A DNA stretch of 64,000 nt from Micrococcus sp. Lineage in GTDB: Bacteria > Actinomycetota > Actinomycetes > Actinomycetales > Micrococcaceae. Below, piece after piece: positions 51,167 through 59,224 of this stretch (position 1 is its first letter; each line of letters starts with the position of its first letter). A program made the translations under genes and the position numbers. The notes under the pieces are model-generated. The model was not told where the DNA came from, searched no databases, and worked only from the letters and a program-made list of their open reading frames with translations. The stretch spans positions 166,185 through 230,184 of the forward strand of contig JASBVO010000006.1 in assembly GCA_029961105.1 (NCBI GenBank), given 5' to 3'.

Positions 51167-51792
51167 TGGAGTCGACGGTCCCCACGGAACCGCCCCCCGC
51201 GCCCGACTTCACCGTCAAGACGTCCCTGGCCGGTGACCTCGTCCGCCTGGTCCCCGCCACCCGTGAGCACGCCGCCACCCTGCACGGGCTGCTGGCGGAC
51301 CCGGAGGTCGGACGGCTCACCGGCTCGGTGCACACCTCCGACGCCGGCCCTGCCGGCGCTGCGCCGGCGATGCCCTGGAGCGTGGTGCAGCTGGAGGAGA
51401 TCTACGAACGCTGGTCCCGCGCGGATGACCGCCTTGTCTGGGTCATCGAGGAGCGTTCCTCCGGGGAGCTCGTCGGCGAGTCGGTGCTCCATGAGCTGGA
51501 CGAGGACAACCTTGCCTGCGGCTTCCGGATCTGGATCTCCGGGGCCCGGGACCGCGGACTGGGCACCGAGGCGGTGGAGCTGACAATCCGGCACGCCTTC
51601 GAGGACCAGCACCTGCACCGGGTGGGACTGGAGGTCTACGACTTCAACCCGCGGGCCCGCCACGTCTACGAGAAGGCCGGCTTCGTCCTGGAGGGCACGA
51701 TGCGCGAGGCCCTGCGGTTCGACGGCCACTGGGTCGACTGCCACGTCATGGGGCTCCTGGCCCGGGAGTGGCACGCACTGACCCGACGGTGA
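51166..51792 (+). CDS. GNAT-family acetyltransferase, RimJ/RimL-like
   Basis: A 208-aa N-acetyltransferase: VRLVPATREHAATLHGLLADPEVGRLTGS, central strands VWVIEERSSGELVGESVLHELDEDN, acetyl-CoA loop GARDRGLGTEAVELTIRHAFEDQHLHRVGLEVYDFNPRARHVYEKAGFVLEG. The substrate is unknown. ATG 51166 overlaps the dioxygenase stop by one base (TGATG), so they are translationally coupled. Confidence 0.9.
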   Translation: MESTVPTEPPPAPDFTVKTSLAGDLVRLVPATREHAATLHGLLADPEVGRLTGSVHTSDAGPAGAAPAMPWSVVQLEEIYERWSRADDRLVWVIEERSSGELVGESVLHELDEDNLACGFRIWISGARDRGLGTEAVELTIRHAFEDQHLHRVGLEVYDFNPRARHVYEKAGFVLEGTMREALRFDGHWVDCHVMGLLAREWHALTRR

Positions 51793-51892
51793 ACCCGCTC
51801 CGGTGAGACCCCGGCCCGTGGACCGCCGCCCCGTCCACCACCCCGTCCGCCAGCCGTTCACAGCGGGACGGCCCCCGGGCACACTGTCTGCC

Positions 51893-52258
51893 ATGGCTCA
51901 TGGAGACATCACCCACATCGACATCCCGGTGGCGGACGTCGGGCGCGCCACCGAGTTCTACGGCAACGTGTTCGGCTGGGACATCAATGAGTACCCCGGC
52001 TTCGAGGGCTATCCCATGTGGCGGGCGCCCAACCAGGTCAGCGGCGGGGGGCTCGCCCCGCGCAGCGAGGGCTTCACCCAGCCCCGGTCCACGGTGGAGG
52101 TCGACTCGATCGACGACACCCTCGCCAAGGTCACCGAGCTCGGCGGCGAGGTCCTCGCGCCGAAGACCGCCATCGACCAGACCAGCTGGTGGGCGGTCTT
52201 CCGGGACCTCGACGGGAACGAGATCGGTCTCTACGAGGGCCACACCTCGTCCGGTTGA
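51893..52258 (+). CDS. VOC family protein
   Basis: A 121-aa single-module glyoxalase-fold protein: DITHIDIPVADVGRATEFYGNVFGWDINEYPG, SGGGLAPRSEG, WWAVFRDLDGNEIGLYEGH. This is the common form often annotated as a glyoxalase/bleomycin-resistance-like protein; no reaction can be assigned. ATG 51893 is chosen (ORF-track 51803 is too early). Confidence 0.85.
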   Translation: MAHGDITHIDIPVADVGRATEFYGNVFGWDINEYPGFEGYPMWRAPNQVSGGGLAPRSEGFTQPRSTVEVDSIDDTLAKVTELGGEVLAPKTAIDQTSWWAVFRDLDGNEIGLYEGHTSSG

Positions 52259-52309
52259 ACCGCGTCACGGGCCCGCCCAGGGGGCCGGTCACGTCCTCCG
52301 GCGCCTCGC

Positions 52310-52945
52310 TCAGGTGAGGCGCATCGAGGTCAGGCAGGTCGGGTCCTCCGCGCCGGTGGCGATGTCCGCCGTCGCGCTCTTGCCCTGCGCCCGGACCTCG
52401 ATGGTTCCCTCGATGTCCGCCGGCAGCCAGAGGCCGACGAAGCCATTGGCGTAGGTGGTGCGGTCCTCGTCCAGCAGGACGGTTCCGTCCGCGGCGGTGA
52501 CGGTCACGTGCACGGGGATGTCCACGAGTTCGCCCTGGCAGCCGGACAGGCTGTGGTGGAAGCAGTCGTGGGTGGTGGTCTCGTAGGGGGCGACCGCCAG
52601 GTAGAACCGGCCCTCCGGCACGTCCAGGCCGACCTGCCGGTCCTGGTCGGCCAGCACCACCTGATCGGCGGTGACCGAGGCCGCGAGCCCCTTCTCCCGG
52701 TCCTCATGCGTGGAGTCCAGCGCCTCCACGACCTCCTCCGCGGACCCGCCCTCGAAGCCGTACTCCCCCAGCAGGGCCTCGACGTCGGCCGCGTCGGTCG
52801 CCACGCCCGGCACGGCGGCCGAGGACGTGGTCCCCGAGCCCGCGCCGGGGGCGGAGCATCCCGCCACGAGCAGCAGGGCCGCGGCGGCGGTCAGGACACG
52901 GGAGGCGGTGCGGATCTGAGGAGCGGCGGGGAACATGCCCTCCAT
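52310..52945 (-). CDS. cueP: CueP-like copper-binding lipoprotein
   Basis: A 211-aa exported protein: signal ASRVLTAAAALLLVAGC with lipobox Cys30, then the CueP core with YLAVAPYETTTHDCFHHSLSGCQGELVDIPVHV, NGFVGLWLPADIEGTIEV and DPTCLTSMRLT. In enterobacteria CueP binds copper in the periplasm and supplies superoxide dismutase; the conserved Cys/His set (C-F-H-H...C, final C) is present here. In a Gram-positive it would be membrane-anchored outside. No copper ATPase or regulator is adjacent. Start at 52945 or 52936. Confidence 0.87.
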   Translation of the reverse strand: MEGMFPAAPQIRTASRVLTAAAALLLVAGCSAPGAGSGTTSSAAVPGVATDAADVEALLGEYGFEGGSAEEVVEALDSTHEDREKGLAASVTADQVVLADQDRQVGLDVPEGRFYLAVAPYETTTHDCFHHSLSGCQGELVDIPVHVTVTAADGTVLLDEDRTTYANGFVGLWLPADIEGTIEVRAQGKSATADIATGAEDPTCLTSMRLT

Positions 52946-53035
52946 TCTGCCCCCGGATGAATCCTTTGGCGCCTCCCGTGACTGATGGAACAGTGGGCGG
53001 CACGGCACGCACGCCCGTGAGAGAAGGAGAACACC

Positions 53036-53695
53036 ATGGCGAAGTACCTGATCATCGGCGGACACGGCAAGGTGGCCCTGCGCACCGCCCCCCTGCTGGC
53101 ACAGGACGGCCACGAGGTCACCTCGGTCATCCGCAACCCCGATCACGCCGCTGACGTCGAGGCGGCGGGCGCCACGCCCCTGGTGCTCGACGTCGAGACC
53201 GCCTCACAGGATGAGCTCGCCCAGGCCTTCGCCGGGCAGGACGCGATCATCTGGTCCGCCGGGGCCGGTGGCGGCAACCCGGAGCGAACCTACGCTGTGG
53301 ACCGGGACGCGGCCATCCGCTCCATGGACGCCGCCGAGCAGGCCGGCGTGAAGCGCTACCTCATGGTCTCCTACTTGGGCGCCCGCCCGGCGCACGGTGT
53401 CCCGGAGGACGACTCCTTCCACCCCTACGCCACGGCCAAGGCCGCCGCCGACGACCACCTGCGCACGTCCAGCCTGGACTGGACCATCCTCGGCCCGGGC
53501 GCCCTCACCACGGAGGATCCGAGCGGGCGCATCCGGCTGGCCACCGCCGCCACCGTCGGGGAGCTGCGGGACACCTCCCGCGGCAACGTGGCGGAGGCCA
53601 TCCGCGCGGCCCTGGCCTCCGGGAACTCCATCGGCAAGCAGTACGAGTTCGTGGACGGCGAGGAGCCCGTCGCCGCCGTCTTCGCCCGGGCCTGA
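53036..53695 (+). CDS. NAD(P)-binding SDR-like protein
   Basis: A 219-aa atypical SDR (YwnB/BVR-B-like): YLIIGGHGKVALRTAPLLAQDGHEVTSVIRNPDH, IIWSAGAGGGNPERTYAVDRDA, YLMVSYLGARPAHG and HPYATAKAAADDHLRTSSLDWTILGPGAL. The YATAK in this position matches the family. Probably a quinone or flavin reductase-like or sensor protein; activity unproven. GAGAAGGAG sits just before the ATG. Confidence 0.85.
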   Translation: MAKYLIIGGHGKVALRTAPLLAQDGHEVTSVIRNPDHAADVEAAGATPLVLDVETASQDELAQAFAGQDAIIWSAGAGGGNPERTYAVDRDAAIRSMDAAEQAGVKRYLMVSYLGARPAHGVPEDDSFHPYATAKAAADDHLRTSSLDWTILGPGALTTEDPSGRIRLATAATVGELRDTSRGNVAEAIRAALASGNSIGKQYEFVDGEEPVAAVFARA

Positions 53696-53823
53696 CGGCA
53701 GCCCCCGCCCGCGGTACGCAGGCCTCCCGGGGGCAGACAGCGCGCATGCGCCGGTGACATCCTGAAGGGGCGGTCCCGTCCACGTCCCGCGACGCAGTGT
53801 CCACCCCGACCCAGGAGCACACC

Positions 53824-54189
53824 ATGCCCCAGTTCATGATCTCCGTCTGGCACGCCCCAGGAACCCAGCAGCGGGCCCTGGGCCCCTATGACTCCGAGGA
53901 GGCCATGCACGCGGCATTTCAGGCGGTCAGCGAGTTCAACGAGTCGCTCCAGGCCGAGGGGGCGTGGGTCTTCGCCTGCGGCCTGACCGCGCCCGAGGAG
54001 TCCTCCGTGGTGGACGGGACCAACGGGGGCGAGCCCACGGTCACGAAGGGCCCCTATGCCGAGGCCTCGGCGCACCTGGGCGGGCTGTGGGTCGTGGAGG
54101 TCAACGTACCGGACCAGGCCCACGAGCTCGCGGCGCGCGCCTCGGCGGCGTGCGGCCAGCGGGTCGAGGTGCGCCAGCTGCAGGGCTGA
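53824..54189 (+). CDS. YciI-like protein
   Basis: A 121-aa YCII-related protein with the ferredoxin-like fold: FMISVWHAPGTQQRALGPYDSEEAMHAAFQAVSEFNESLQAEGAWVFACGLT, TKGPYAEASAHLGGLWVVEV. Actinobacterial members are often encoded beside sigma factors; none is present here. Function unknown. CCAGGAGCACACC precedes the ATG, which is preferred to ORF-track 53797. Confidence 0.85.
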   Translation: MPQFMISVWHAPGTQQRALGPYDSEEAMHAAFQAVSEFNESLQAEGAWVFACGLTAPEESSVVDGTNGGEPTVTKGPYAEASAHLGGLWVVEVNVPDQAHELAARASAACGQRVEVRQLQG

Positions 54190-54196
54190 GCGCGGC

Positions 54197-54907
54197 CTAC
54201 CTCCGTCTCCCGGCGAGCAGCAGCCGGTCGAGTACCCACATCACGGCCGCCACCGCGAAGAAGAACGCCAGGATGGCCGCCAGGTAGACGGACACCCCGG
54301 CGTATCCCATGCGGGGAACGTCCATGATGCTGTACGGGTACCAGTCCAGCCACGGTCCGCGCAGCAGGGTGAACGCCAGCCAGGCCAGCGGGATCACCGC
54401 CGCCAGGCCGATCCGCCGCCACGTCACCTCCCCCTTGCGGTCGAAGAGCAGCCAGACCAACGGGGTCACGAGGGGGGTGATGACGTGCTGGATGGTGTCG
54501 TTGACCTGCTCCACGCGGGTCATCGGATCAGCGTCCCGCAACAGCACGTTGAACACCACCCCGGTGATGACGATGCACGCCACCCCGGCGATCCGTGCCG
54601 CGTGGAAGAGCTCCGAGCTGCGGCGCGGCCGGATGGCCAGCAGCAGCGAGGTGAGGCCCACCAGGAAATTCGACAGGAAGGTGAAGTACGTCGGCTGGTT
54701 CACCATGTGGTCCCAGCCGGCGGCGAACCCGCCCGCGAAGCCGGCGTCCACCGGCAGGCTGGAGGCCTTCCAGGACCCGATGTAGAAGCTCAGCCCGTTG
54801 CCGGTGAAGGACAGCAGCGCGGCGAGGATGTACACCACCCGTCCGACGTCGGCCCACCACGCCGGTGCGCGCCGCGCGGTCCGCTCGGTTCCGGAGACCA
54901 CGGCCAC
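54197..54907 (-). CDS. Pr6Pr-family membrane protein
   Basis: A 236-aa membrane protein with six predicted helices: VGRVVYILAALLSFTGNGLSF, YFTFLSNFLVGLTSLLLAI, GVACIVITGVVFNVLL, NDTIQHVITPLVTPLVWLLFD, LAAVIPLAWLAFTLL and VYLAAILAFFFAVAAVMWVLD. The QHVITPLVTP motif is typical of Pr6Pr-family proteins of unknown function. GTG start 6 bp after the VOC gene stop suggests co-transcription. Confidence 0.85.
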   Translation of the reverse strand: MAVVSGTERTARRAPAWWADVGRVVYILAALLSFTGNGLSFYIGSWKASSLPVDAGFAGGFAAGWDHMVNQPTYFTFLSNFLVGLTSLLLAIRPRRSSELFHAARIAGVACIVITGVVFNVLLRDADPMTRVEQVNDTIQHVITPLVTPLVWLLFDRKGEVTWRRIGLAAVIPLAWLAFTLLRGPWLDWYPYSIMDVPRMGYAGVSVYLAAILAFFFAVAAVMWVLDRLLLAGRRR

Positions 54908-54912
54908 CGCGA

Positions 54913-55296
54913 TCAGTCCTGGTGCAGGCAGATGATGTTGCCGACCGTGTCATCGATCAGCGCATCGGTGCCTCCGTACTGCTGCTTGGTGGGCTCCATG
55001 ATGACCGCGGCACCCCGGGCCCGGATCTGCTCGAACTCCTCGGTGCCACCGGTCAGCGTCATGGCGAACGCCGGCATCCCGGACTGGCGGACCTCGTCCT
55101 GGTAGGCCTTCGCCGCACCCCGGGCGGCGTCGAGCACCAGGGACGCACCGCCGTCGGGCCCCGGGGCGCGCAGCGACAGCCAGCGGAAGTCCCCGGAGTC
55201 GAAGTCCGTCTCCACCTCGAAGCCGAGCACCTCGGTGTAGAACGCCTTCGCCGCGTCCTGGTCGTCCACGAGCAGGAACGCCTGGGTGATCTTCAT
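54913..55296 (-). CDS. VOC family protein
   Basis: A 127-aa glyoxalase-fold protein: MKITQAFLLVDDQDAAKAFYTEVLGFEVETDFDSGDFRWLSL, a VRQSGMPAFAMTLTGGTEEFEQI helix, and NIICLHQD as the last strand, which lacks the usual terminal Glu metal ligand. AAAGG precedes the ATG. It is followed by the Pr6Pr gene in the same direction and is divergent from the FMN reductase gene. Reaction unknown. Confidence 0.85.
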   Translation of the reverse strand: MKITQAFLLVDDQDAAKAFYTEVLGFEVETDFDSGDFRWLSLRAPGPDGGASLVLDAARGAAKAYQDEVRQSGMPAFAMTLTGGTEEFEQIRARGAAVIMEPTKQQYGGTDALIDDTVGNIICLHQD

Positions 55297-55416
55297 GGGG
55301 AGCCTTTCGACGTGGGATGACGGGCCGGACCGCGTGCCGGACCCGCACCCCCTAGTGTGGGCACTGGAGAACGGCACCGCCAGCACATTCCGCCCAGCCA
55401 ACCAGGAGGACCCGGC

Positions 55417-55995
55417 ATGAGGATCGGCATCGTCATCGGCTCGGTACGCGAGGGACGTCTCGGCACGTCCGTGGGGGCGTGGGTGGCCGACCGCGCCCGG
55501 GCCCTGGACACCTCGGCGGTGCCCGGAGGGGTGGAGTGGCAGGTCCTGGACCTCAAGGACTTCCGCCTGCCGGTGATGACCGACGAGAACTGGGCGCAGG
55601 CCGCGGACGGCCCGGCCGAGGTGCACCGGTGGCGGGACGCCGTGGCTGCGTGCGACGGCTTCGTCTTCGTCAGCCCCGAGTACAACCGGAACATCCCCGG
55701 GGCGTTCAAGAACGCCTACGACCTGCTCTCCCGGCAGTGGATGGACAAGACCCTGGCGATCGTGGCCTACGGCGGGCTCGGCGGGGTGCGGGCCAACGAG
55801 GCCTGGCGGATCACCACCGCCGCGTACAACATGCACGTGGTGGGCGACTCCGTGAACCTGGTGCGCCGGATGGACTTCCCCGGTGGCGAGCTCGCCCTGA
55901 CCGACCACCACGACCGATCCCTGGACAAGGTCCTGCGCCGCCTCGTGGACCTCACCCGCGCCGTCAGCGCCGAGCGGGCCGTCACGGGCCGTTGA
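55417..55995 (+). CDS. NADPH-dependent FMN reductase-like protein
   Basis: A 192-aa flavodoxin-fold reductase: MRIGIVIGSVREGRLGTSVGAWVADRA phosphate-binding loop, LKDFRLPVMTDENW, and DGFVFVSPEYNRNIPGAFKNAYDLL (the SPEYN motif of the ArsH/chromate reductase-like family). It would reduce FMN or quinones with NADPH; substrate unknown. AGGAGG 7 nt before ATG 55417 fixes the start. Confidence 0.9.
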   Translation: MRIGIVIGSVREGRLGTSVGAWVADRARALDTSAVPGGVEWQVLDLKDFRLPVMTDENWAQAADGPAEVHRWRDAVAACDGFVFVSPEYNRNIPGAFKNAYDLLSRQWMDKTLAIVAYGGLGGVRANEAWRITTAAYNMHVVGDSVNLVRRMDFPGGELALTDHHDRSLDKVLRRLVDLTRAVSAERAVTGR

Positions 55996-56105
55996 CCCCC
56001 CGGGGCCTCGCCGGCACGCGAGCTCCCGCCGGCCGGATCCTCCTGCCGGAGGGCCAACCCCTCCCGGACCGTGGTCCCAGCCCCTTCCCTCCGGAGCCGC
56101 CTGCC

Positions 56106-56750
56106 ATGACCCGCCCGACGCCGGTCCCGGCACCCCCGGTGCCCCTGCGCACCGAGCGCTTGTCCCTGCGGTACTTCCGCGGTTCCGACGCCGGTGAGCT
56201 GCTGCGCTACTACGGTCGCCAGGACACCACCCGCTACCTGCTGGACGGGCCGTGGGATGCGGCCAGGGCCCGGCACGAAGTCGCTCGGCGCGCGGGCCGG
56301 CTGCACATCACCGCTGCCGGCTTCGCCGTGTGCCTGGTGGTCGAGGAGCCGGGCCCAACCCGTGCGGCCGGTGAGGACGGCGGCCGGCGCGGAGGCACGT
56401 CGCCGGGCGAGCCGGCCGGGGAAGGCGGCGGCGCCGTCGTCGGGGACATCACGTTGTGGGCCGTGGACGACTCCCTGTCCCTGGGGGAGATGAGCTGGGT
56501 GTTCGACCCGGATGCCGGCGGCCGCGGCCTGGCCACGGAGGCCGCCCGGGCGGTGCTGGACCTGGCCTTCGGCCACTACGGCATGCACCGGGTGCGCGTG
56601 CGGATGGACGCCCGCAACGCCGCCTCTGCCCGCCTCTGCGAGCGCCTGGGCTTCCGCCGCGAGGGGCTGCTGCGGCGGGACTGGCTGATCAGGGGCGAAT
56701 GGACGGACACCCTGGTCTACGGGATGCTTACCGAGGAGCGCCCACGGTGA
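56106..56750 (+). CDS. GNAT-family acetyltransferase
   Basis: A 214-aa RimJ/RimL-like N-acetyltransferase: LRTERLSLRYFRGSDAGELLRYYGRQDTTRYL, then LSLGEMSWVFDPDAGGRGLATEAARAVLDLAFGHYGMHRVRVRMDARNAASARLCERLGFRREG. A ~35-residue Gly/Ala/Glu-rich insertion (GPTRAAGEDGGRRGGTSPGE) sits before the strand VVGDITLWAV. Substrate unknown. ATG 56106; the ORF-track start at 55479 overlaps the FMN reductase and is wrong. Confidence 0.87.
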   Translation: MTRPTPVPAPPVPLRTERLSLRYFRGSDAGELLRYYGRQDTTRYLLDGPWDAARARHEVARRAGRLHITAAGFAVCLVVEEPGPTRAAGEDGGRRGGTSPGEPAGEGGGAVVGDITLWAVDDSLSLGEMSWVFDPDAGGRGLATEAARAVLDLAFGHYGMHRVRVRMDARNAASARLCERLGFRREGLLRRDWLIRGEWTDTLVYGMLTEERPR

Positions 56751-56791
56751 GCGGATACTGTCGTCCCATCACCGTCCGAGGAGGCTCGACG

Positions 56792-57040
56792 TCCCACAGC
56801 ACCCCGCCCAAGCCGGCACGCCCGCTGACCGTGCCGGAAGTGGCGGAGGTCGTTGCCGGGACGATCGGTGCGCTGGGAGTCGCGTCCCCCGTCGTCATCG
56901 GCCACTCCATGGGCTGCCAGGTCGTCGTGGACGCCATAGCGGGCCATCCGGAGCTGTGCTGCGCGTACGTGCTGATCGGCCCGACCGTCGACCCGGCGGC
57001 GCGACGGCCCCGGGGATTGTTGTCCGTCCGCACGCTCGGC
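56792..57040 (+). pseudogene. Internal fragment of an alpha/beta hydrolase
   Basis: In one frame: HSTPPKPARPLTVPEVAEVVAGTIGALGVASPVVIGHSMGCQVVVDAIAGHPELCCAYVLIGPTVDPAARRP. This matches the middle third of an alpha/beta hydrolase with an intact nucleophile elbow GHSMG, but the oxyanion HG region before it and the Asp/His segments after it are absent. There is no convincing start codon or ribosome site. Treated as a remnant. Confidence 0.7.
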
Positions 57041-57494
57041 ACCAGGGAGATCGTGGACATCTTCTCGGTCCGCGCGGCACCGGAAGCCCTGGCGGTCCGG
57101 CCCCGAGCCGAGGGCGATGGCCGGGACGACGCCGTCGCCGACCTCCGCAGGGGCGCCCCCAGCGGCCCGCTAATCCTCCAGCTGGTCGTCACCGGTGGCC
57201 AGCAGGGCCAGGATGCGGGCGGACTCGGGAGCGTCCGACGTCTCGTGCGTGGTCATGCTGTGTCCCTTCGGGTCAAGTGCCGGCCTCGCGCCGGCGTCGG
57301 GTCCTCTTGAACTGTCAGAAGTACGCCATACTAGCCGGGACCCGCCGCGAGAGGGAGGCCGGTACAGCGGATTGACTTGGGGCTTTCTCCATCTGCGGCG
57401 CGTTCTCGGGCAGGGTCCCGCCGGCCTGGCCCGTGCCCGGGGGATCTCCAGGGCACGCGCATCGTTCCGCCCGCCCTGGCACCCAGGCCCGGGT
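57041..57494. other. Region without a confident gene, 454 bp
   Basis: Left part is the decayed tail of the hydrolase fragment. On the minus strand it contains a possible 28-codon ORF (57170..57256), a hairpin gccggc-ctcgc-gccggc (57279..57295) and a TAGTAT -10-like hexamer (57328..57333). The right part (57360-57494) shows nothing recognisable. Confidence 0.45.
57170..57256 (-). CDS. Possible 28-residue small protein
   Basis: MTTHETSDAPESARILALLATGDDQLED, preceded by GAAGGGACACAGC (ribosome site 6-7 nt before the ATG) and by a TAGTAT hexamer about 70 bp upstream on the same strand. It could be a real small protein or the surviving start of a truncated gene. Unrecognised. Confidence 0.35.
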   Translation of the reverse strand: MTTHETSDAPESARILALLATGDDQLED

Positions 57495-57812
57495 TCAGCG
57501 GGCCGCGGCCTCGACGAGGAGGATGCCGCCGATGATCAGGGCGATCCCCAGGGCCATGACCCAGGTGAAGCGCTCCTTGAACAGGGCCGCGCCCAGCACC
57601 GCCGTGATGGCCACCCCCGCAGCCGACCAGATGCCATAGGCCACGCCCAGTGGCATGCCAAGGGCCAGGACGGCCGCGAGGAGGGTGAACGCGAGGGTAT
57701 AGCCGGCGACGACGGGCAGGTACCAGGCCCTGGAGCCTTTCGTGGCCATGCGCAATGACAAGGTGGCGCTGACCTCGGCGACGATGGCCAGGCTCAGAAG
57801 GAACCAGTGCAT
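57495..57812 (-). CDS. SMR-family efflux transporter, second subunit
   Basis: A 105-aa four-helix small multidrug resistance protein: HWFLLSLAIVAEVSATLSLRMATKG with the essential Glu14-type residue, YTLAFTLLAAVLALGMPLGVAYGIWSAAGVAITAVLGAALFKERFTWVMALGIALIIGGILLVE. It exports cationic lipophilic compounds by proton antiport, probably as a heterodimer with the overlapping upstream subunit (19-bp overlap), like EbrAB or YkkCD. Confidence 0.92.
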   Translation of the reverse strand: MHWFLLSLAIVAEVSATLSLRMATKGSRAWYLPVVAGYTLAFTLLAAVLALGMPLGVAYGIWSAAGVAITAVLGAALFKERFTWVMALGIALIIGGILLVEAAAR

Positions 57813-58180
57813 GCCGTCTCTCGTCCCTTGCCTGGCAGCTCCGCGTCCTCGCGCTCGCCCGCCGCGTGCGATCCTAGTTCCACGCACAGCACCCCGGTGA
57901 TGATGACCAGGATGCCCAGGCCCATCGTCCAGTTCATGGGCTCGCCGAACAGGACCGCGGAGAGGGTGGCGGTCAGGGCGACCCCGCTGGCGGCCCAGAT
58001 CCCATAGGCGGCTCCCAGGGGCATGCCCTGGCGCAGCGCTCCGGCGAGAAGGCTGAAGGCGACGAGGTAGCTGGCCGCGGTCACGCCATAGAGAGGAGGC
58101 GTTTCCAAGGCGGCCTTCAGTGTCAGCGACCCGGTGACCTCGGCCAGCACGGCGCCGATGAGCAGGCCCCACCGCTTCAT
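57794..58180 (-). CDS. SMR-family efflux transporter, first subunit
   Basis: A 128-aa SMR protein: GLLIGAVLAEVTGSLTLKAALE with the conserved Glu, GMPLGAAYGIWAASGVALTATLSAVLFGEPMNWTMGLGILVIITGVLCVELG, plus a ~20-residue hydrophilic tail absent from its partner. The start overlaps the TetR gene stop by four bases (ATGA) and the end overlaps the second SMR gene, so all three are one tightly coupled operon. Confidence 0.92.
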   Translation of the reverse strand: MKRWGLLIGAVLAEVTGSLTLKAALETPPLYGVTAASYLVAFSLLAGALRQGMPLGAAYGIWAASGVALTATLSAVLFGEPMNWTMGLGILVIITGVLCVELGSHAAGEREDAELPGKGRETACTGSF

Positions 58181-58707
58181 GCTCGCGTTCCCTGGTCGAT
58201 CAGGCCGAGGGCGAGGTCCAGGAGCGACTGTCGTTCATCGTGATCGAGGGTCACGACGCCGAGGCACTGGTTGATCCAGGCCCCGTCGGCCAGCAGTCGC
58301 GCGGCCTGGTAGGCGGCCCGCTGTGGCGCCGGGCCTTCGATGCCGGTCCCGAACCAGGGGTCGAGCCGGGCGACCCACTGGCTGCGCAGGCGGTCACGGA
58401 GGCGGGCGTCGGCCAGCATGGCCAGGTCCGAGGGATCGAAGTCGCCCGTCAGCGTCCAGTGCACGTAAGCCCGCAGCCGCCCCAGCGCGTCGGCTCCCGG
58501 GTCGATACGGCGGTTGAGCTCGGCTTCCCAGCGATCCACGACGTGGTCCACCACGGCCATGGACAGGGCCTCCTTCGTCGGGAAGTGATGCACCACGCCG
58601 GGCTTGGTCATCCCGGCCTGCCGCGCCACGGCATCGAGCGTCAGCACCTGGCCTTGGCGCAGCACCGCGAGCGCATCGTCCAGGAGGGATTCGCTGCTGC
58701 GGGCCAC
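58177..58707 (-). CDS. TetR-family repressor of the SMR operon
   Basis: A 176-aa regulator: HTH DDALAVLRQGQVLTLDAVARQAGMTKPGVVHHFPTKEALSMAVVDHVVDRW at residues ~10-60, and a ligand domain with RAAYQAARLLADGAWINQCLGV. It heads the operon, and a 16-bp palindrome 10 bp before its start is the probable operator, so it most likely represses itself and both SMR genes until a cationic compound binds. Confidence 0.92.
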   Translation of the reverse strand: MARSSESLLDDALAVLRQGQVLTLDAVARQAGMTKPGVVHHFPTKEALSMAVVDHVVDRWEAELNRRIDPGADALGRLRAYVHWTLTGDFDPSDLAMLADARLRDRLRSQWVARLDPWFGTGIEGPAPQRAAYQAARLLADGAWINQCLGVVTLDHDERQSLLDLALGLIDQGTRA

Positions 58708-58717
58708 GCCGGCAACT

Positions 58718-58733
58718 TACCATACGAATGGTA
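58718..58733. promoter_or_regulatory. TetR-type palindromic operator
   Basis: TACCAT-acga-ATGGTA, perfect 6-bp arms with a 4-base centre, ends 10 bp upstream of the TetR start codon, where it would overlap the promoter. A/T content is clearly higher than in the surroundings. Confidence 0.7.
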
Positions 58734-58877
58734 GGTGAGGTGGGCCACTCGTGAGCGGGCATGGCCGGTTTGACCTGGCGGGGGGCGTTGCGGATAGGTT
58801 CGAGACCCGCCCCGGCTGCCGTGGATCCGGCACCGGGGGCGGCAACGTAACCAGATCCCCGTAAGAGAGGACCCAGC

Positions 58878-59141
58878 GTGATTGGATTCATCGTGGCCGG
58901 ACTCGTCATCGGCGCCCTGGCCCGCCTGATCAAGCCCGGCAAGCAGAACCTCGGACTGGTGGCCACCCTGCTGCTCGGACTGGTCGGCTCCGTGATCGGT
59001 GGCGTGGTGGCCAACCTGCTGGGCACCGGCGACATCTTCGAGCTGAACATCCTCGGCTTCATCGTGGCCGTGATCGCGGCCGTGGCCCTGATCGGCGTCG
59101 CCGAAGCCCTGGCCGGACGCAGCCGCTCCCGCTCCCACTGA
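58878..59141 (+). CDS. GlsB/YeaQ/YmgE-family small membrane protein
   Basis: An 87-aa transglycosylase-associated-type protein with three helices: IGFIVAGLVIGALARLIKPGKQ, LGLVATLLLGLVGSVIGGVVANLLG and ILGFIVAVIAAVALIGVAEALAG, ending in a basic SRSRSH tail. The family is linked to general stress response. GAGAGGACCC precedes the GTG. Single gene. Confidence 0.9.
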   Translation: MIGFIVAGLVIGALARLIKPGKQNLGLVATLLLGLVGSVIGGVVANLLGTGDIFELNILGFIVAVIAAVALIGVAEALAGRSRSRSH

Positions 59142-59224
59142 TGCCTTGCCCACCGCGGGATCCCTGGAGCCCGTCACCGGACGTGCGGTGACGGGCGAGG
59201 GGCCCGGGGTGGTATGACTGGGGC

